A DNA stretch of 64,000 nucleotides, taken from contig JAKCOZ010000005.1 of the NCBI GenBank assembly GCA_022605955.1, positions 30,604,950 through 30,668,949 on the forward strand. The letters are read 5' to 3'. Shown here piece after piece: positions 1-13,400 of this stretch. The stretch is from Rallus limicola. Lineage: Eukaryota > Chordata > Aves > Gruiformes > Rallidae. Below the pieces are notes generated by a model, which did not search any database, had not been told where the DNA came from, and worked only from the letters and a program-made list of their open reading frames with translations. The position numbers and the translations under genes were made by a program. Position 1 is the first letter of the stretch, and every line of letters starts with the position of its first letter.

Positions 1-1363
1 CACCTGCAGAAAGTTACTTACATTCAAGATGCTTGGGCCTGCCATAACAGCATATTATTCTTTTGATTCATTCAATGTTCATTAAAGGAAGAGTATACAC
101 ACCTCAACAGTTCTCATAATTTTTATCTGCCTTGAATCCAAAGTGATTTGCACATTACTGCTATGATATAAAAATATGACGTTTAGTCTTACACTGGTTG
201 GATACCTTGAGTTCCTTTCCATTTTGAGTACAGGGCTGAATCAAGAAATATTCTTTCTGCCTATGACTTCACCAGAAAACACAGGATTTGCCAATATGGC
301 TTTCTGTATGAGCATATGCTCTTTTCTGAGGCACCTTTACACTGGACACACCACACAGCAATATGTAGCCATCCTTGCCAAAGCATTTTGTAATATAAAA
401 CCAACTAACAAAATTATTTCAGTGCCAGCCATTTATCATGTTAATTCATAATGCAGCATACAGGCAGACATACTTAATCTTGGACAGCTAACTTAAAAAT
501 GTCCAGGTGAAGCCTCATTACACTTGCTACAAAATTTTACTTATACTCTCGCAAGAATGTTCCTCTCAAATCAAAATAAACAGCTAAGGCTATCTATTTT
601 GATACCTCATCCTCAAGATGTTCACAGTGTTGGATCCAGCTACTTTTTAAGAGCAAAATAAAATTAAATGTAAGAATTGAGTCTGCTACTGGAAGTATGG
701 TCACATGACAAGATTATTTTTCTAGTGCTTTTGCAAAATTAACTACTAATTTTGGTCTAATTAAATAGCCAGGCAACAGAAGAGCAAGTAGGTTTGAGGG
801 ACATTAGCCCACATGAACTGAATGGAATTTTAAATTTTTAAGTCCTTAAATTAACACTACAAAAAATGCATCTACTGAGACTAGAAGTTCTAGCATCTAC
901 CACATGAAAAACTACTACTTTGAACCACAACACTAACTTTTAAAGGATTCTGTTCTGCCACTAAACATAGCTTTCATCATGTAATACATAGAAAATAGTT
1001 CTAAAGAATCAAGAGAACAGTATTTTTCATCCTTTCAAGTTTAATATCACTGAAGAGCAGGTAAGGGCACAGATTAAAGTATAAATTTTTTTTGAAAATT
1101 CTTACTGAACTCAGACAAGGGAAATGGTCCAATCTGAACTTTCTGTGTTTAAGATGTAAGTCCAAATAATTTGAAAATTATACAACTTTTAATTACAGCA
1201 GACACTAAAGTTTATCAGAAAATGCAGTGTAAAGATGATCAACCATTAAGACAGTTTACACAAAGTACTTACAAAATCATCTAACAAAGAGTTTACATGA
1301 CAACAGAACTCCTTTTATTCCGTAATTTCTTTCAAGAAAAAAAGCTGAAAAACTCATACCTAC
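1..1363 (-). other. STRN3: STRN3 intron 2 (partial)
   Basis: AT-rich intronic sequence between the exon 2 donor and the left edge. The next STRN3 exon (KYHKLKYG-type sequence expected) was looked for on the minus strand and not found, so it lies outside. I see no repeat family or RNA gene here. Confidence 0.7.
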
Positions 1364-1467
1364 CTTTCTTGTTTTAATGCATATTCTAACATTTTTATTC
1401 TTCTCACTAAGTCTTTCTTCAAATTTTCTTGACCCTTTCGTTCCCCTTGTAAAAACGCTATCCGAGC
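1364..1467 (-). CDS. STRN3: STRN3 coding exon 2 (coiled coil)
   Basis: On the minus strand, an acceptor AG at 1469-1468 is followed by 104 bases that translate in the frame left by exon 1 to ARIAFLQGERKGQ, then ENLKKDLVRRIKMLEYALKQE and a split Arg codon (AG/). The donor GT is at 1363-1362. The heptad pattern (L, I, M, L at core positions) continues the coiled coil that binds the PP2A A subunit in the striatin family. The exon carries no ATG of its own in this frame before the Met of RRIKM, so it is invisible to simple ORF calling. Confidence 0.93.
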
Positions 1468-4400
1468 CTGAAAGCATACAAAAAAAAAAAAATATAATGG
1501 ATTTTATTCCAGTCTGTTCCTAAACAAAGTAGTGAAATCTGGCTCAGAAAGAGGGAGACTCCCCAAACTACTTTGCATTAATCACTTCAGTCAGTCATTA
1601 ACAACAAAAATATTTGTGCCAGAGAAACAGAGTATCATTTTCTGTTTGTATGTGTTGGGGGTTTGCCTTGAAATAAAGGTATTAAAGTTACTATAACTAA
1701 CTCTAAAGAAGGCACAAAGAGCAATCCTATGAAACATTTAAATACAGCTACACTTTTTTGTCCTTACTGCATTGTTAACATAAATTGTTATATATTTTCT
1801 TCCAAACCAATAGCCATATGAAAACAGGTACTCAGCACACTTTTAAGAAATTTAGTTTTTAATACCACTATATTGAATGGATTAAGAAACAGATGCATTA
1901 ATTCAAATACAGAATTTACAAACCTGTTATACAGGGAACAACTATATTTTATGGTTTCACATTTAACTTCCTACTGAAGACAGTTGAAGGTTAGAGTATC
2001 ACAGAACAACTGGTTTTAGTGTACTGTTCTATATGGAGAAAAATAATGCTGGGTGGTTTTTTTAAGCATCCATTATTCTACCCACCTAACTTATAAAAAA
2101 GCAATGAAGCTTTCTACTTGCTTACTAACCTAGCAGATAACAAATCCAGCAGAACATCCAAGCCATATCAACTAGCGCAAAGGGTCTGGCGAAAAACTTT
2201 TTAAAGTACTTGAAACAGAAAGGTAGTAACTTTATTGAGAAAAAAATGTAATCTCTTCACTACAAAGTGTTAGGCCTTCTATTTTGACTTTTACAAGCCA
2301 AAATCGTTGGGAAGACAAGGGAATTTGCAGACATGAATACAAAATTTAAACAGAGTGATATTACTGGGTTGGCCACAAACACTTGACCTCATTGTAACTT
2401 TAAATTGACCGAAGTCATTGGGTAGCTAATTCAAGATAAGATTCAATATAAAATTTTCTTGGAAGAGGGATTAAAAAACAGAATAAGGAGAGCAAAGTAC
2501 GAACCACATTAAAAGCTTAAGATCAACAACAGAAATCTGTTGTTAAAGGAGGCGCAATAAAAAAAGCAGAACTATAATTGGCACTTAATCTATCCTTAAA
2601 GATTTTTTTATAGGGAGTGGTTGCATATTTTCATTACTTTTAGTCATTAGAGCCTGAAATGGTCTAACCAGGAGGATAGCATTTTTGCATTGCTCCTTAA
2701 GACTAAGTGATATCACCATATAAAACTTCAGACATCAGCCCTGATTTTAGCCCCTCTGGCCTTGTGCTCAATGGTAAACTAAATTAAAATGTGTTCTTTT
2801 ACCTTGTATTAGCTAAATAATGATTTGAAATTCTTTTTCAAGATGAAAAGGAGAGACTAAGATGTAAAGTCACTTATTTTAAACAGTGGGCTCCCAGTAG
2901 AAGGGAGGGATCTTTGCAAACCAAACAACTATACTCAACTGCAATTAAGTTACCTGTATTCTAAGAAGATACTGTAAAACTAACTCCAACAGAAAGTTAA
3001 CTGTCTTCTGGAGAAAACTACACTTATACAGAATTGTACACCAAGCCTGGTGAAGGGTCAAAAGCACAAGTCTTATGAGGAACAGCTGAGGGAAATAAGG
3101 TTGTTTAACCTGAAGAACAGAAAGCTGAGGGGAGGAGGCCTTATCGCTCCCTACAACTACCTGAAAGGAGACTGTAGCCAGGTGGGCATCAGTCTCTTCT
3201 CCCAAGGAACAAGCTGTAGGACAAGTGGAAATGGCCTCAAGTTGCACCAGGGGAGACTGAAGCTGGGTATTAAGAAAAGTTTCTTCACCAAAATAGGTAT
3301 CAAGCATTAGAACAGGCTACCCAGGGAAAGATTAAGTCGCCATCCCTGATTGTATTTAAAAGATGCGTAAACAAGGTGCTTAGGGACATGGATTAATGAG
3401 GGGCTTGACAGTGTTAGGTTAACAGCTGGACATGATGATCCTAAAGGTCTTTTCCAACCAATAAAATTTTGGTAATTTGTACTCCTCTAGTATCTGAAGC
3501 AGCAATCAGGCAATTTTACAAGCCCAACTCGTTACCCTAATTTTCACTAGTCAAGTGACAACAATATCATACTTCAAACGTTTGGAAGTTACACATGAAA
3601 CCAGAACTACTTTAATAATTATCATCTAAGGAAGGTTATGAGAGCTTTTTTATGCTCTTTGACTTGAATGGAGTTCTCAACTCTCAAAAATTCAGGCTTT
3701 CTGTAAGTCATGGTCTTCTCCACTTCTATCAGGCTTCTTTCATTGGCCAGCACCCTTTTATAATTTGACGGCTCTTGGTTGCCAGCACAACTGCTGGTCC
3801 TTAGTTTCATATTCACTTTGCTGATAATGAGTGGAAAATAATATAGCTGTGATCATAGGCAGAGGGAGGCACCTGGCTCCTAAATGCTCAGAGCCAAACT
3901 ATTTCTTTTTTCTAGAAATATTTCTAGAGTAGTTCACCAAGCAGAATCAAGTCTCCATATTTACAAGGTATTGCCTAGATCCCATACTTTTCAAACAGAC
4001 AAGTTAATGAGCTAAGTTGAAAATCAATATACTATAGAAAATGTTATAAAAATTAAAACAAACCCCAAAAAGCCACCCTAATTTTTTTTTTTAAATCTTT
4101 TATTACATGGCTAAAACCTAATAGAAGTTACTTATGCAGAACTTAAGATCTTGATCTTTAGACATATAGACAATCAATTTAGACCGAGGCCACTTTAGTC
4201 ATCAAGACCCTCAATGCAAAACCAAAAGTAGTATCACTGCAGATTGGATTAAACAACTTGTTTCCTTAAGTCTTGAACCAAGGTGTGCCAAAACTATCAC
4301 CTTATCTACTGCATGACTATGAGCCATAAGAATGAGAGCACAATTTCTCAACACCAACTTTTTTGAAATGCAGTAAATCTCAGGTTCAATAAAACAGATA

Positions 4401-7400
4401 AACAGATTAGTCTCCCTCACTAACTTTGGCTCCATATACAAAGGCAAACACTTAAGAAATGCTCTCTACATATTACAACTTTCTCTATCCTTAGATATTC
4501 CTTTCCTTTGAAACAAATCCTAAGAGAGCTAGATTTTATATAATTTATCATTAGACTGATGATTAAAGATTAATTGGCACTAAAATTGGGAAAGAAACGG
4601 CACAGAACAATGTGGTATTCACCCTCCCTCTTTCCCAGTTAAGGCAGAAATCTTTCCATTGTCTTACACCAATTTGTAAGTCCCCAGGCTGATATTAAGA
4701 GAAGCAATCCTCCTCCTACTCCTCCTCCTATTTCTGTTCCCTCTAGTGTGCTGACATAGCTGCTTCTGCTGCTACACATTAAGTCTACTGAGGAAATCAT
4801 TCTATTTATTTTTTACTCAGTTCTGAATTACATCAGTTTCCTGATCCTACTCTGTGTAGCCATGGGAGTACTTAGGCTGGCACAAGGGATGCAAACAGGA
4901 TACCAAAATAACAACTCCTTTCAGTGACAACGCAGTCTTAGATCAGGCTAAACTGACCATGATATCATAACCTGCATATCCAGGGCGCAAGAGCTGCAAA
5001 AACAAGAGCACAGAGACTAAGAAAGTCAAACACAAGACAAGTCCTAACTCTTCTGAATGACAAATTCTGTCAAAATCTATTTTAGCAAGACGATTTCTTA
5101 ACAGGGAAATACATTCCACTGTATAGAATATGCACACAACACTAGTTCAGAAAGCAAAATACGGCCTCTCATCGCTTTCTTTTAAAAACAAAAAAACTTA
5201 AATCAAGCTAAATTTAGTTCTGTACAGACTCTGTTAGAATATTTTTCCCCACAGATGGGCCTGTGCTTCAGACTCTTCAAAACAAGCTCAAGCAGGAGCC
5301 TCTTTTTCAGGTCAGATTCCTCCTCTTCTAGCAGCCTGCCCATTTTCATATTTATGGTATGGATCTCAAACTCACTTGCTTTCCCCAAAATTCAGTGAAA
5401 CTTGATGGCTCTGGTCTCCTCTACACCTTGGCCTTCAGCTGTAAATAAGAATACCACCACATGACCTTGCCCTATTTTATTATAAAAGTGAATTCAGGGA
5501 GCTCTGAGAAGCAGTTGGAGTGACAGATACTTTGCATTTGTGCAAGGATGCATGAAATGCCTGAAACTAGGCAAGGGAGAATACAGGGATAAAAAGAAAT
5601 ACTGAACAGCTACTTGAATAGCATGGATACCACGAAAAAGTTTTGTCTGAGGTTAAATAACTACAGAATGCACATATAGAAGGGAACATATTAAAGTCTG
5701 AGATAAAATATTCTAGACTTGGCAAACAATGTTGTTTTAATGGCATGTTGCAGTTCAGGCATACAGGCACTATATTCTGTAGTTGGGTTTTTATCTTTTA
5801 GGCAGGAAGTCTGACCGTGTGCAAACAGGCAATAGTCTTTCATGCAACAAACTCCAAGATCTGAAATAAGAAACTGAGGTTTTCCTTGAACAGTAGGAAA
5901 AAGTAAATCACTGATTCCGCTGACACTCCACATCTCCCTAGCATGCAATTACACTGTTTGATCAAAGTGTAACAGAAGATTTAAAGTAGTTTACTGGAGA
6001 ACTTCCACATAGCTTTGAATTATTAAAGCACCCTGCGTTTCATATAGAAGCTGATAAATAAAAATTTAAATTAAAAATATTTTCTGGGAAGAAAATGAGG
6101 ATTTATTTCTTCTTTTTAAAGAAGTTTGAAAGGTCCTAGAACTTCAGAATTACCGCTCTACATTTCATACATCATTACCCATAACAGCAGCATTCACATC
6201 ACTCCTCTGCACAGAAAAGCCTGACTTCAACGATCTTTGCATAGATCAAACATTTCTGTCTTAGCCACCGAGGACAAAGGAGGGAAGTTATTATAGGTTA
6301 TGTATGAAATCTTACCTGGCCAATCTAAAGGTTATAGAACAACTACATACAGGTTTTCAGTCTTATTAATAAATCCTGATAGGCAGTATTTGAAATATTT
6401 GTCCAACATGTTGAACCTAGCAAAACATATCAATGGAAAAAGGCACAAAACCTGAACCATAAAGCATGTAAGACTTATCTTACACTGCTGAAACACTAAC
6501 ACTTACCTGTAGAATTCAAACAATCAAATTCTAATGGATTTACCAACACAGGAACACACTCAGAGAGTGAGTATGCTTTCATTCCATTTCACTTATACAT
6601 ATTAACTCTCAAATTCTAGAAGTGTATTTCAAAAAAAGCCAGCTATACATAGAGCAATGCCAGCTGCAATGCAATACAGGTGCTTTGTTTTTCTGAAGTC
6701 CATTCAGACTTCAAGAAAGGAGGAAGAAAAAGCCTGCAGTATTTTTGGAAGCTTGGATAACCAGTATATGCATATACTCAGAAGTAAATGACTGCTTATC
6801 CTACTAGGGCATGTCACAAAACACAACACTAAGATTTATATTTTAAAAAGGTTATTTTTAAATCACAAGATTTCCATCACACAGAAAGGCTAACCTTGTA
6901 TTAATTTTTAGATGTTTATTATGCCAAAGACAAAGCAGAACACTGTTTTGGATACTAAAAACTGGAGGTGGAATGTTTGACTCATAACAGTAATTGGAAA
7001 GTGGACACACCTGCATAGGTGCTGCTGTTCCAGTTCCCATTTACAAAAGGGAAATATACAAATACAGTCTGAAACTTCATCTCATTGAGAACATCTAAGC
7101 CATCATTCATAGAAAAGTATTAAGCATTTAGAAAGGTTTCACTGTATCTTTTCTGATGTGATTATGTCTATACATAATTATACATTATTAGAATTACAAT
7201 TAATCCTTAAACGGTGAACTGATAAATGAAAAATAATACCTTGACTACTCTAAATAAGTATTTAAAAATATAAATCAATCTGTATTTTGCCAAATAAAGT
7301 CTCAAGCAAGATTCTCTGTCTAGTAAACTGTGCAGTGAGATAGGTGTCACTAATCATATAAGGATCATCCGTGTTTCAAAGATACACCACTTTCAAAGAT

Positions 7401-10400
7401 CCTGTAGAATTAAAAAAGTTTAACTGGAAGACTTAAACTAGAAACATCAGCTCTCATAAGATAACCAGAAGCCTTTACTTCATAAAGTAAGTCCAGATTT
7501 AAGATAAGGAAAAAAATTTCAACAGCCCCTTGAAATGTACCAGTGTACATTTGAACAACATAGGCAAATAATTTTCTAAGGAACCTTATGAGCAGTAAGT
7601 TAAACAGCAGGTTGGTACCTGCTGCACTTAAAGGAACAATGGCACTGGGATGTTTCCTGAAGGTTCCCTTTTTCACAGATCTTTTCCATTTGAGCTGATA
7701 ATCCTGTCTTGCTCCTCAACTGACACTTTTTTCAAAAGCTCATCTGATCACTTTCTGATGAAAGGGATTCCTAATCACTAGAGAAGTGACATGCTAGAGC
7801 AACTGCCCCTGTTAACCTGCAGGTTAATGACACAACTGACAGGTGCAAGAGAACTAACAAAATAAAATGCTCCATGCCATCGTGTCAGAACACCAGCCAC
7901 TGTCTCTGTTCTTCTCCCCACACACATGATGATTTCTGCAGGCAATTTATTTTAGTACCATTAAATAATCCTCCACTAGCAAATTTGCATTTTCTTTTGC
8001 ACCTCACATACAAAGCATCACGAACATCAACAACCTAAGCAGACCCAAGATCCAGCAAATTTTAGCAGAAAGCCATTAAATAGCCATGATTATTTCTTTA
8101 ATCAACTGACAGTTAACGAATGCCTGCAGGTACCAGACCACAAGCAGACAAAATACGCTCACTTTGATCCCAAACCCCACTCATTTTTACCTCCAAGTTA
8201 TTCTATCTTCAACAGTATCAATATAATTCTGAAAAATTACCATCTTACCAAGGAAGTATCAAATTGAATGCCATGACTCAAAACAAATAGCCAAGTCGAA
8301 GCACCAGCATCGAAGGCATTTTTTACTACTCACTATTCCATGAAGACTTCTGCGTTCCTTTAGCAGGTTGAATAACCTATGAAACATGTTTAACAAGCTC
8401 CCAAGGCTTTGAGGCAGTTATGTTTCTAATAATAATCAAAGAAAGGTCTGCAAACAAAAGGAAATTAACTAAGTTCTCTTTAAAATTAGAACTGTCTGAA
8501 AGCATAATTATCCTTCCTCAAGAAAGTACTCACTTCCTGAACAAGTCATGTAAAATAAAACTAAGAATCCTACATCTATTTCCTTAACTGACAACTGACT
8601 TTAACTCATTTCACATCAGTTTTCCAAATAAATAAGAATATTGGTGTTCATATGTTTTTTTACAGATAAAAATTTACACAGGATGTTACATAGCTTTACA
8701 TAGCAATATACAGTCACTTTCACTGGGATTATACATAACTGCCAGAACCCAATTTATGCAGTTTAATGCCCCAATATGTAGTTTGGTCAATGCCAAAACT
8801 TAACCCAAAATACATTCTATATTCCTCTCGAGTCAGTGTTTATCAAACCATCTAACAGGTCTCTGCCATGATATTCACAATAGCATGAATATCAAAATTA
8901 GCTTTTGTTAATGTCCAAAATGTATCGTGGCTGAAAACCACAAACACACATAACCAAGTCAAGCAAGAGGAATATACTAAGAAAAAACCACAGCACAAAA
9001 CCCAGAACAAAAAACCACAAAACTCCCATATTTCTTTAACATTTAACACAGCAGAAGTTAAGTGCATCTACCCCAAATCAGTTTCCTTAAGGTATCTTTC
9101 ACAAGCCTACTACTTTCACGATCCTAACAACTTTTATGAAGTCACATAATCTGACACAAAATACTGGGAATAAAGGACATAGCATTAAGTCTGCAGAAAC
9201 ACAGTATGTGTTAAGTTCTTTCTTTGCTACACAAACCAGCAAAAAAAAATCTATTATTTTCATAGATGAAAATAAATTATTAGACTACTGTTCAATAAGA
9301 AATTTTCGAAGTTTTGCATTTTTAAAATCAATTAAGTTTGGGTATTTCCCGAATGTCTGTGCTGAGAAAAAAAACAACCACACAAACAAAAAACCTCAGA
9401 CCACAATTGCACCACCAATGGCAAAGGAGTTCTGCCAAAAATCAGGTTCCAACTTTAAGTGCTCCCTTGCTCAATTAACAAGCCTGGATATTGTATTTCC
9501 TCATAAACTTTCTATTTTGGAACATTTTGTACATTATCCCAGTCCAAAATGCTAAGGGAAGCAAAGCTTGTGAGCAGTTATCTTCTTGCTGGACAAAGCG
9601 AACACAGACAAGCTTGGGGAAAAAAAACAGTCCCATCATCAGGTATGAAAATCAACAGCAAAATACACTGTGACCACAGCTTAGATTGTGTTTTAACCAC
9701 CTGAGGAATACTCTAAACCATCACAGCTATGACACCACAGTACAGCAAGTATTTTGAAGACACTTAGTATCATCACTGATGTCGGTTTATTCATAAAACT
9801 TTCTATAGAAAGTAATGAGTTGGGGGTACCAGTGGATTAAAAGCTGGAAATAAACCAGCAATGTGCACTTGCAGCTCTGAAGGTGAACAGTGTCCTGGGC
9901 TGCGGCAAAACCAGCATGGCCAGCAGGTTGAGGGAGGTGATTCTGCCCCTCTACTCCACTCTGGTGAGACCCCATCTGGAGTGCTGCATCCACCTCTGGG
10001 GTCCCCAGTACAGGAAAGACATGGACCTCTCCAAGCAGGTCTAGTGGAGGGCCACAAAGATGACTAGACAGGCTGAGAGAGCTCAGGTTGTTCAGCCTGG
10101 AGAAGAGAGGGCCCCAGGGAGGCCTTTTTGCATGCTTTTAGTACTTAAAAGGGGGCTCATAAGAAAGATGGGGAAAAAAAATTTTAGTGGGATCTCTTGT
10201 GACAGGACAAAGAGTAATGGTTTTAAGCTAGAAGAGGGTAGATTTAGACTAGGGAAGGAAGACATTTTTTTCTGATGAGGGTGGTGAGGCATTGGAACAG
10301 GTTGCCCAGAGAGGTGGCAGGTGCCCCATCCCTGGAAACATTCAAGGTCAGGTTGAACAGGTGTCTGAGTAACCCAATCTAGTTGAAGATGTCCCTGTTC

Positions 10401-13400
10401 ATTTCAAGGGGGGGAAGGATTAGATGACTTTTAAAGGTCCCTTCCAACCCAAACTACTCTATAAGGGTGCATAGACAGGTCTGCAATTAATACACAATGC
10501 TACATATGAATCAGCACAAAGTACTCCAAAACACAGACTAAAGTGCAGTGCAATCAGTGAGAAGTTCTGAAAGAAAGGTTAGAATTATTTTGCAATTGGG
10601 AGTTGTAGAATTTACACCACAAAAGTTTTTATCTATTTTTCTCTGATTTTAGTTTTTCAAGAACAGCTTCTAGCCCTGGACAGCCATATTCAACAACCCA
10701 CCAACAAAGCATTAAAATACTGTACTTACATACTGGCTATCAGCAATCTGACCAGGTCTTTATTTTATATACAAAAAGCTCATTACCTTTCCTTGCAGAA
10801 ACTACCTAGGTTGAGTAAATTTCACCTATTACAGTACAGATAGCACTGGCTTCCTTTTCATTTAAGGCAGCCATTCAATTCTATGAATATACAAGATTAA
10901 TCTACAGTACTCCTATGATCAAATTCCTGCTTACTACTGCAGTTTTCTCCATAATTGGATTAGAAAACACAAAGCCAAAGGAGTGATACTGAAAATACGC
11001 AAGCTATGCATTGTAAGGCTGCATGTACTTCCACACACACACATTTTACTGGAATTTAATTTGGAGAATTATGCTTTTTCTATCCAAATCAGGCAATACA
11101 TCGCACTTCTCTTTTCAATCATATCATTAAGATAGTCACATGTGACCCAAGTTGCCAGAGACTTGGTTTTACAGAAGGGCAGTGCAGTCAACTAAAATAC
11201 ATCTAAAAATTCTCTATCTTTCAGGAGAAAGACAATAGTCTAGTTTTTCTAACAGGGCAACTGGAATGGGGGCACCTAAGAAAACATGTTTTCAAGCCAA
11301 GAACGATGCAAATAAAGTTGATTTAAGAGTCAGGATGATCAATTAAAGCAGTGTAACGTTTAGACAGAACATAATTCATTTGGTTACCAGCATACTGAAT
11401 CAAATTCTTCAGTCAAGATTTAAAAAAAACCACCCAAAATCAAAACAAAACACCAACAAAAAAAAGAAAGAAATCTCCTAGTTCCCTTAGTAGTTTGTTC
11501 CAAGGGTACGGTTCTTCATTTAAGTAGAGGTATGAAAAGAAACAAACTTAACAGAAGTAGATTAGACTACAGAGTAATACATAGCTTATTTTGAAGCCAC
11601 TTATATTCCTTCCGTACCTTCATGTAAAAAGGATTCATTATTTTTCACGGAAAAAAGTATTTTTCTGTGTGTTACACACTCATTGTCTGATTATTTCTTT
11701 GGCTGTTTTACACACAGAAAAAAGCCATTAACTGACTTCACATACGTATCTGTCACGCTATCCAAACTCACTCATTGAGATAATTTTTTTTTTTTAAGGT
11801 GAAGTTCCATGTCATATCCCTTAAACTATAAACAATTTTCTAGTTTAAATTAAAAAGCTACTGAATTCATATTCTACCTCTCAGACTTCTTTTTGATTAA
11901 CCAACAAGACTTAATTACATATGGAAAATTCCTGAAGATACTCTTTCCAACCCTGAAATGTTTTTTTATGTCAAATTTTCAACATTCTTTTCAAAATTAC
12001 TACTAAAGAACGGGATATTATATTGTAATGTTGACCTTGCCAGTTCTGCACAGATCACAAGACAGAAATCACTTCCTAATTTCTGTATTTATAGCTTTCA
12101 CTTATAAAGCCACAGATCATTCAGGGGTTTTATGAATTTCTCCTAGCAGGAAACTCACAGTGGTCCTGAGGAATGCAACTCAGCATGTTTATTTCAGTAC
12201 AAGTTCATGTTCAGATGCTGCTTCTCATTATGTCACCACCATCTACAGTTTCTACATTTCTCCTAAACCCATGAAATTTGCAAGTAACATGTTTAAAAAA
12301 CCCACAAAGAACAACTCAGAAAATAATTACACTCCTCAGTGTACTTTTGGAACACATACCAGCTACTAAAAAAAAAAAGCCATCACTTCAAGCAGTAACA
12401 TCAATTACACACTAATGGTAAGACCAAAATCCCATATCTGAATTTGATAAAATATTTTTAATCTCTACTGTCAGCATCACTATGCTGGCACGTTATTTCA
12501 TTAAAATGAAGTTACATTATAAGGTTATACAACTAATAGTGAAGTGCCACAGTTAAGAGCTTTGTTAGACAACACTAAATAGAACTAAAAATATTAGTCT
12601 CATTCTCTTTAATTATTACTAGTACTTGTAGTACAATAGCACAGAAATCAGAATGAAGTTGTACACTTCATAGTGTGGCAGGTCCTTACAATCACTACAG
12701 AGTGGAAAGGGAAGGAAAAATTGCAGCATTGCAAACATCCTCATGAACACACATTTCCTTTCCAAAACCAGGAACATATATTTTTTATTTAGGAATACAA
12801 AAGGAAAAATAATCCACAGCAGACTGAACAGTGACCTAAACTGACCTACCTAGACTGTTATAGTGATGAACAGTGATGTCAATGTTCATCAGCTGCAGGT
12901 CAATAACACACATTTCCAAGGAAGGGACAGAAGAAAGCAAAGCTACTAAAGTGTTAGAAGTAAAAACAGCCACCTATATATACACACAAAGAACGCACCA
13001 TTACAGAGCTTAAAGAGCTTAACATCATTAAAGCAAAGGTTAAGTTGACAACAACAAAACAGAATAGTCTAGTTCAAGAAAAAAAGAATAAGATCAAATA
13101 GAAGTGTGTAAGATACACTGCAGAAAGCAGAAGAGGAACTGGTATTCCGCACTAGCAGAATAATCTAGCCTCCTGGCACATAATAATAGGGCCAGCCTCA
13201 CTAACTCTCTGATAAATTTACACTTTTATCAGAGAGTTAGCACAGCCCCTAGTCCCTGCCTTCTACCAATACAGCTAGGTGAATCTTGCTAAAGCTATGA
13301 AACAGAATAGGTCTTATAAACTTGTAAACATGTTTACATGTTCTCCTTGAATACTTCTGACAGTTCTGTTTGTCCAAGCAGGATCTCCTCCCCTCCTGGG

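Noticed and set aside
3043..3478. Overlapping ORFs on both strands
   Set aside because: They fall within a degraded CR1 fragment and match no intact CR1 protein region.
9136..9673. A 139-codon ORF and an overlapping 60-codon ORF in STRN3 intron 1
   Set aside because: AT-rich, Lys/Asn/Ser-biased translation without any recognisable family, no splice or promoter context; compatible with chance.
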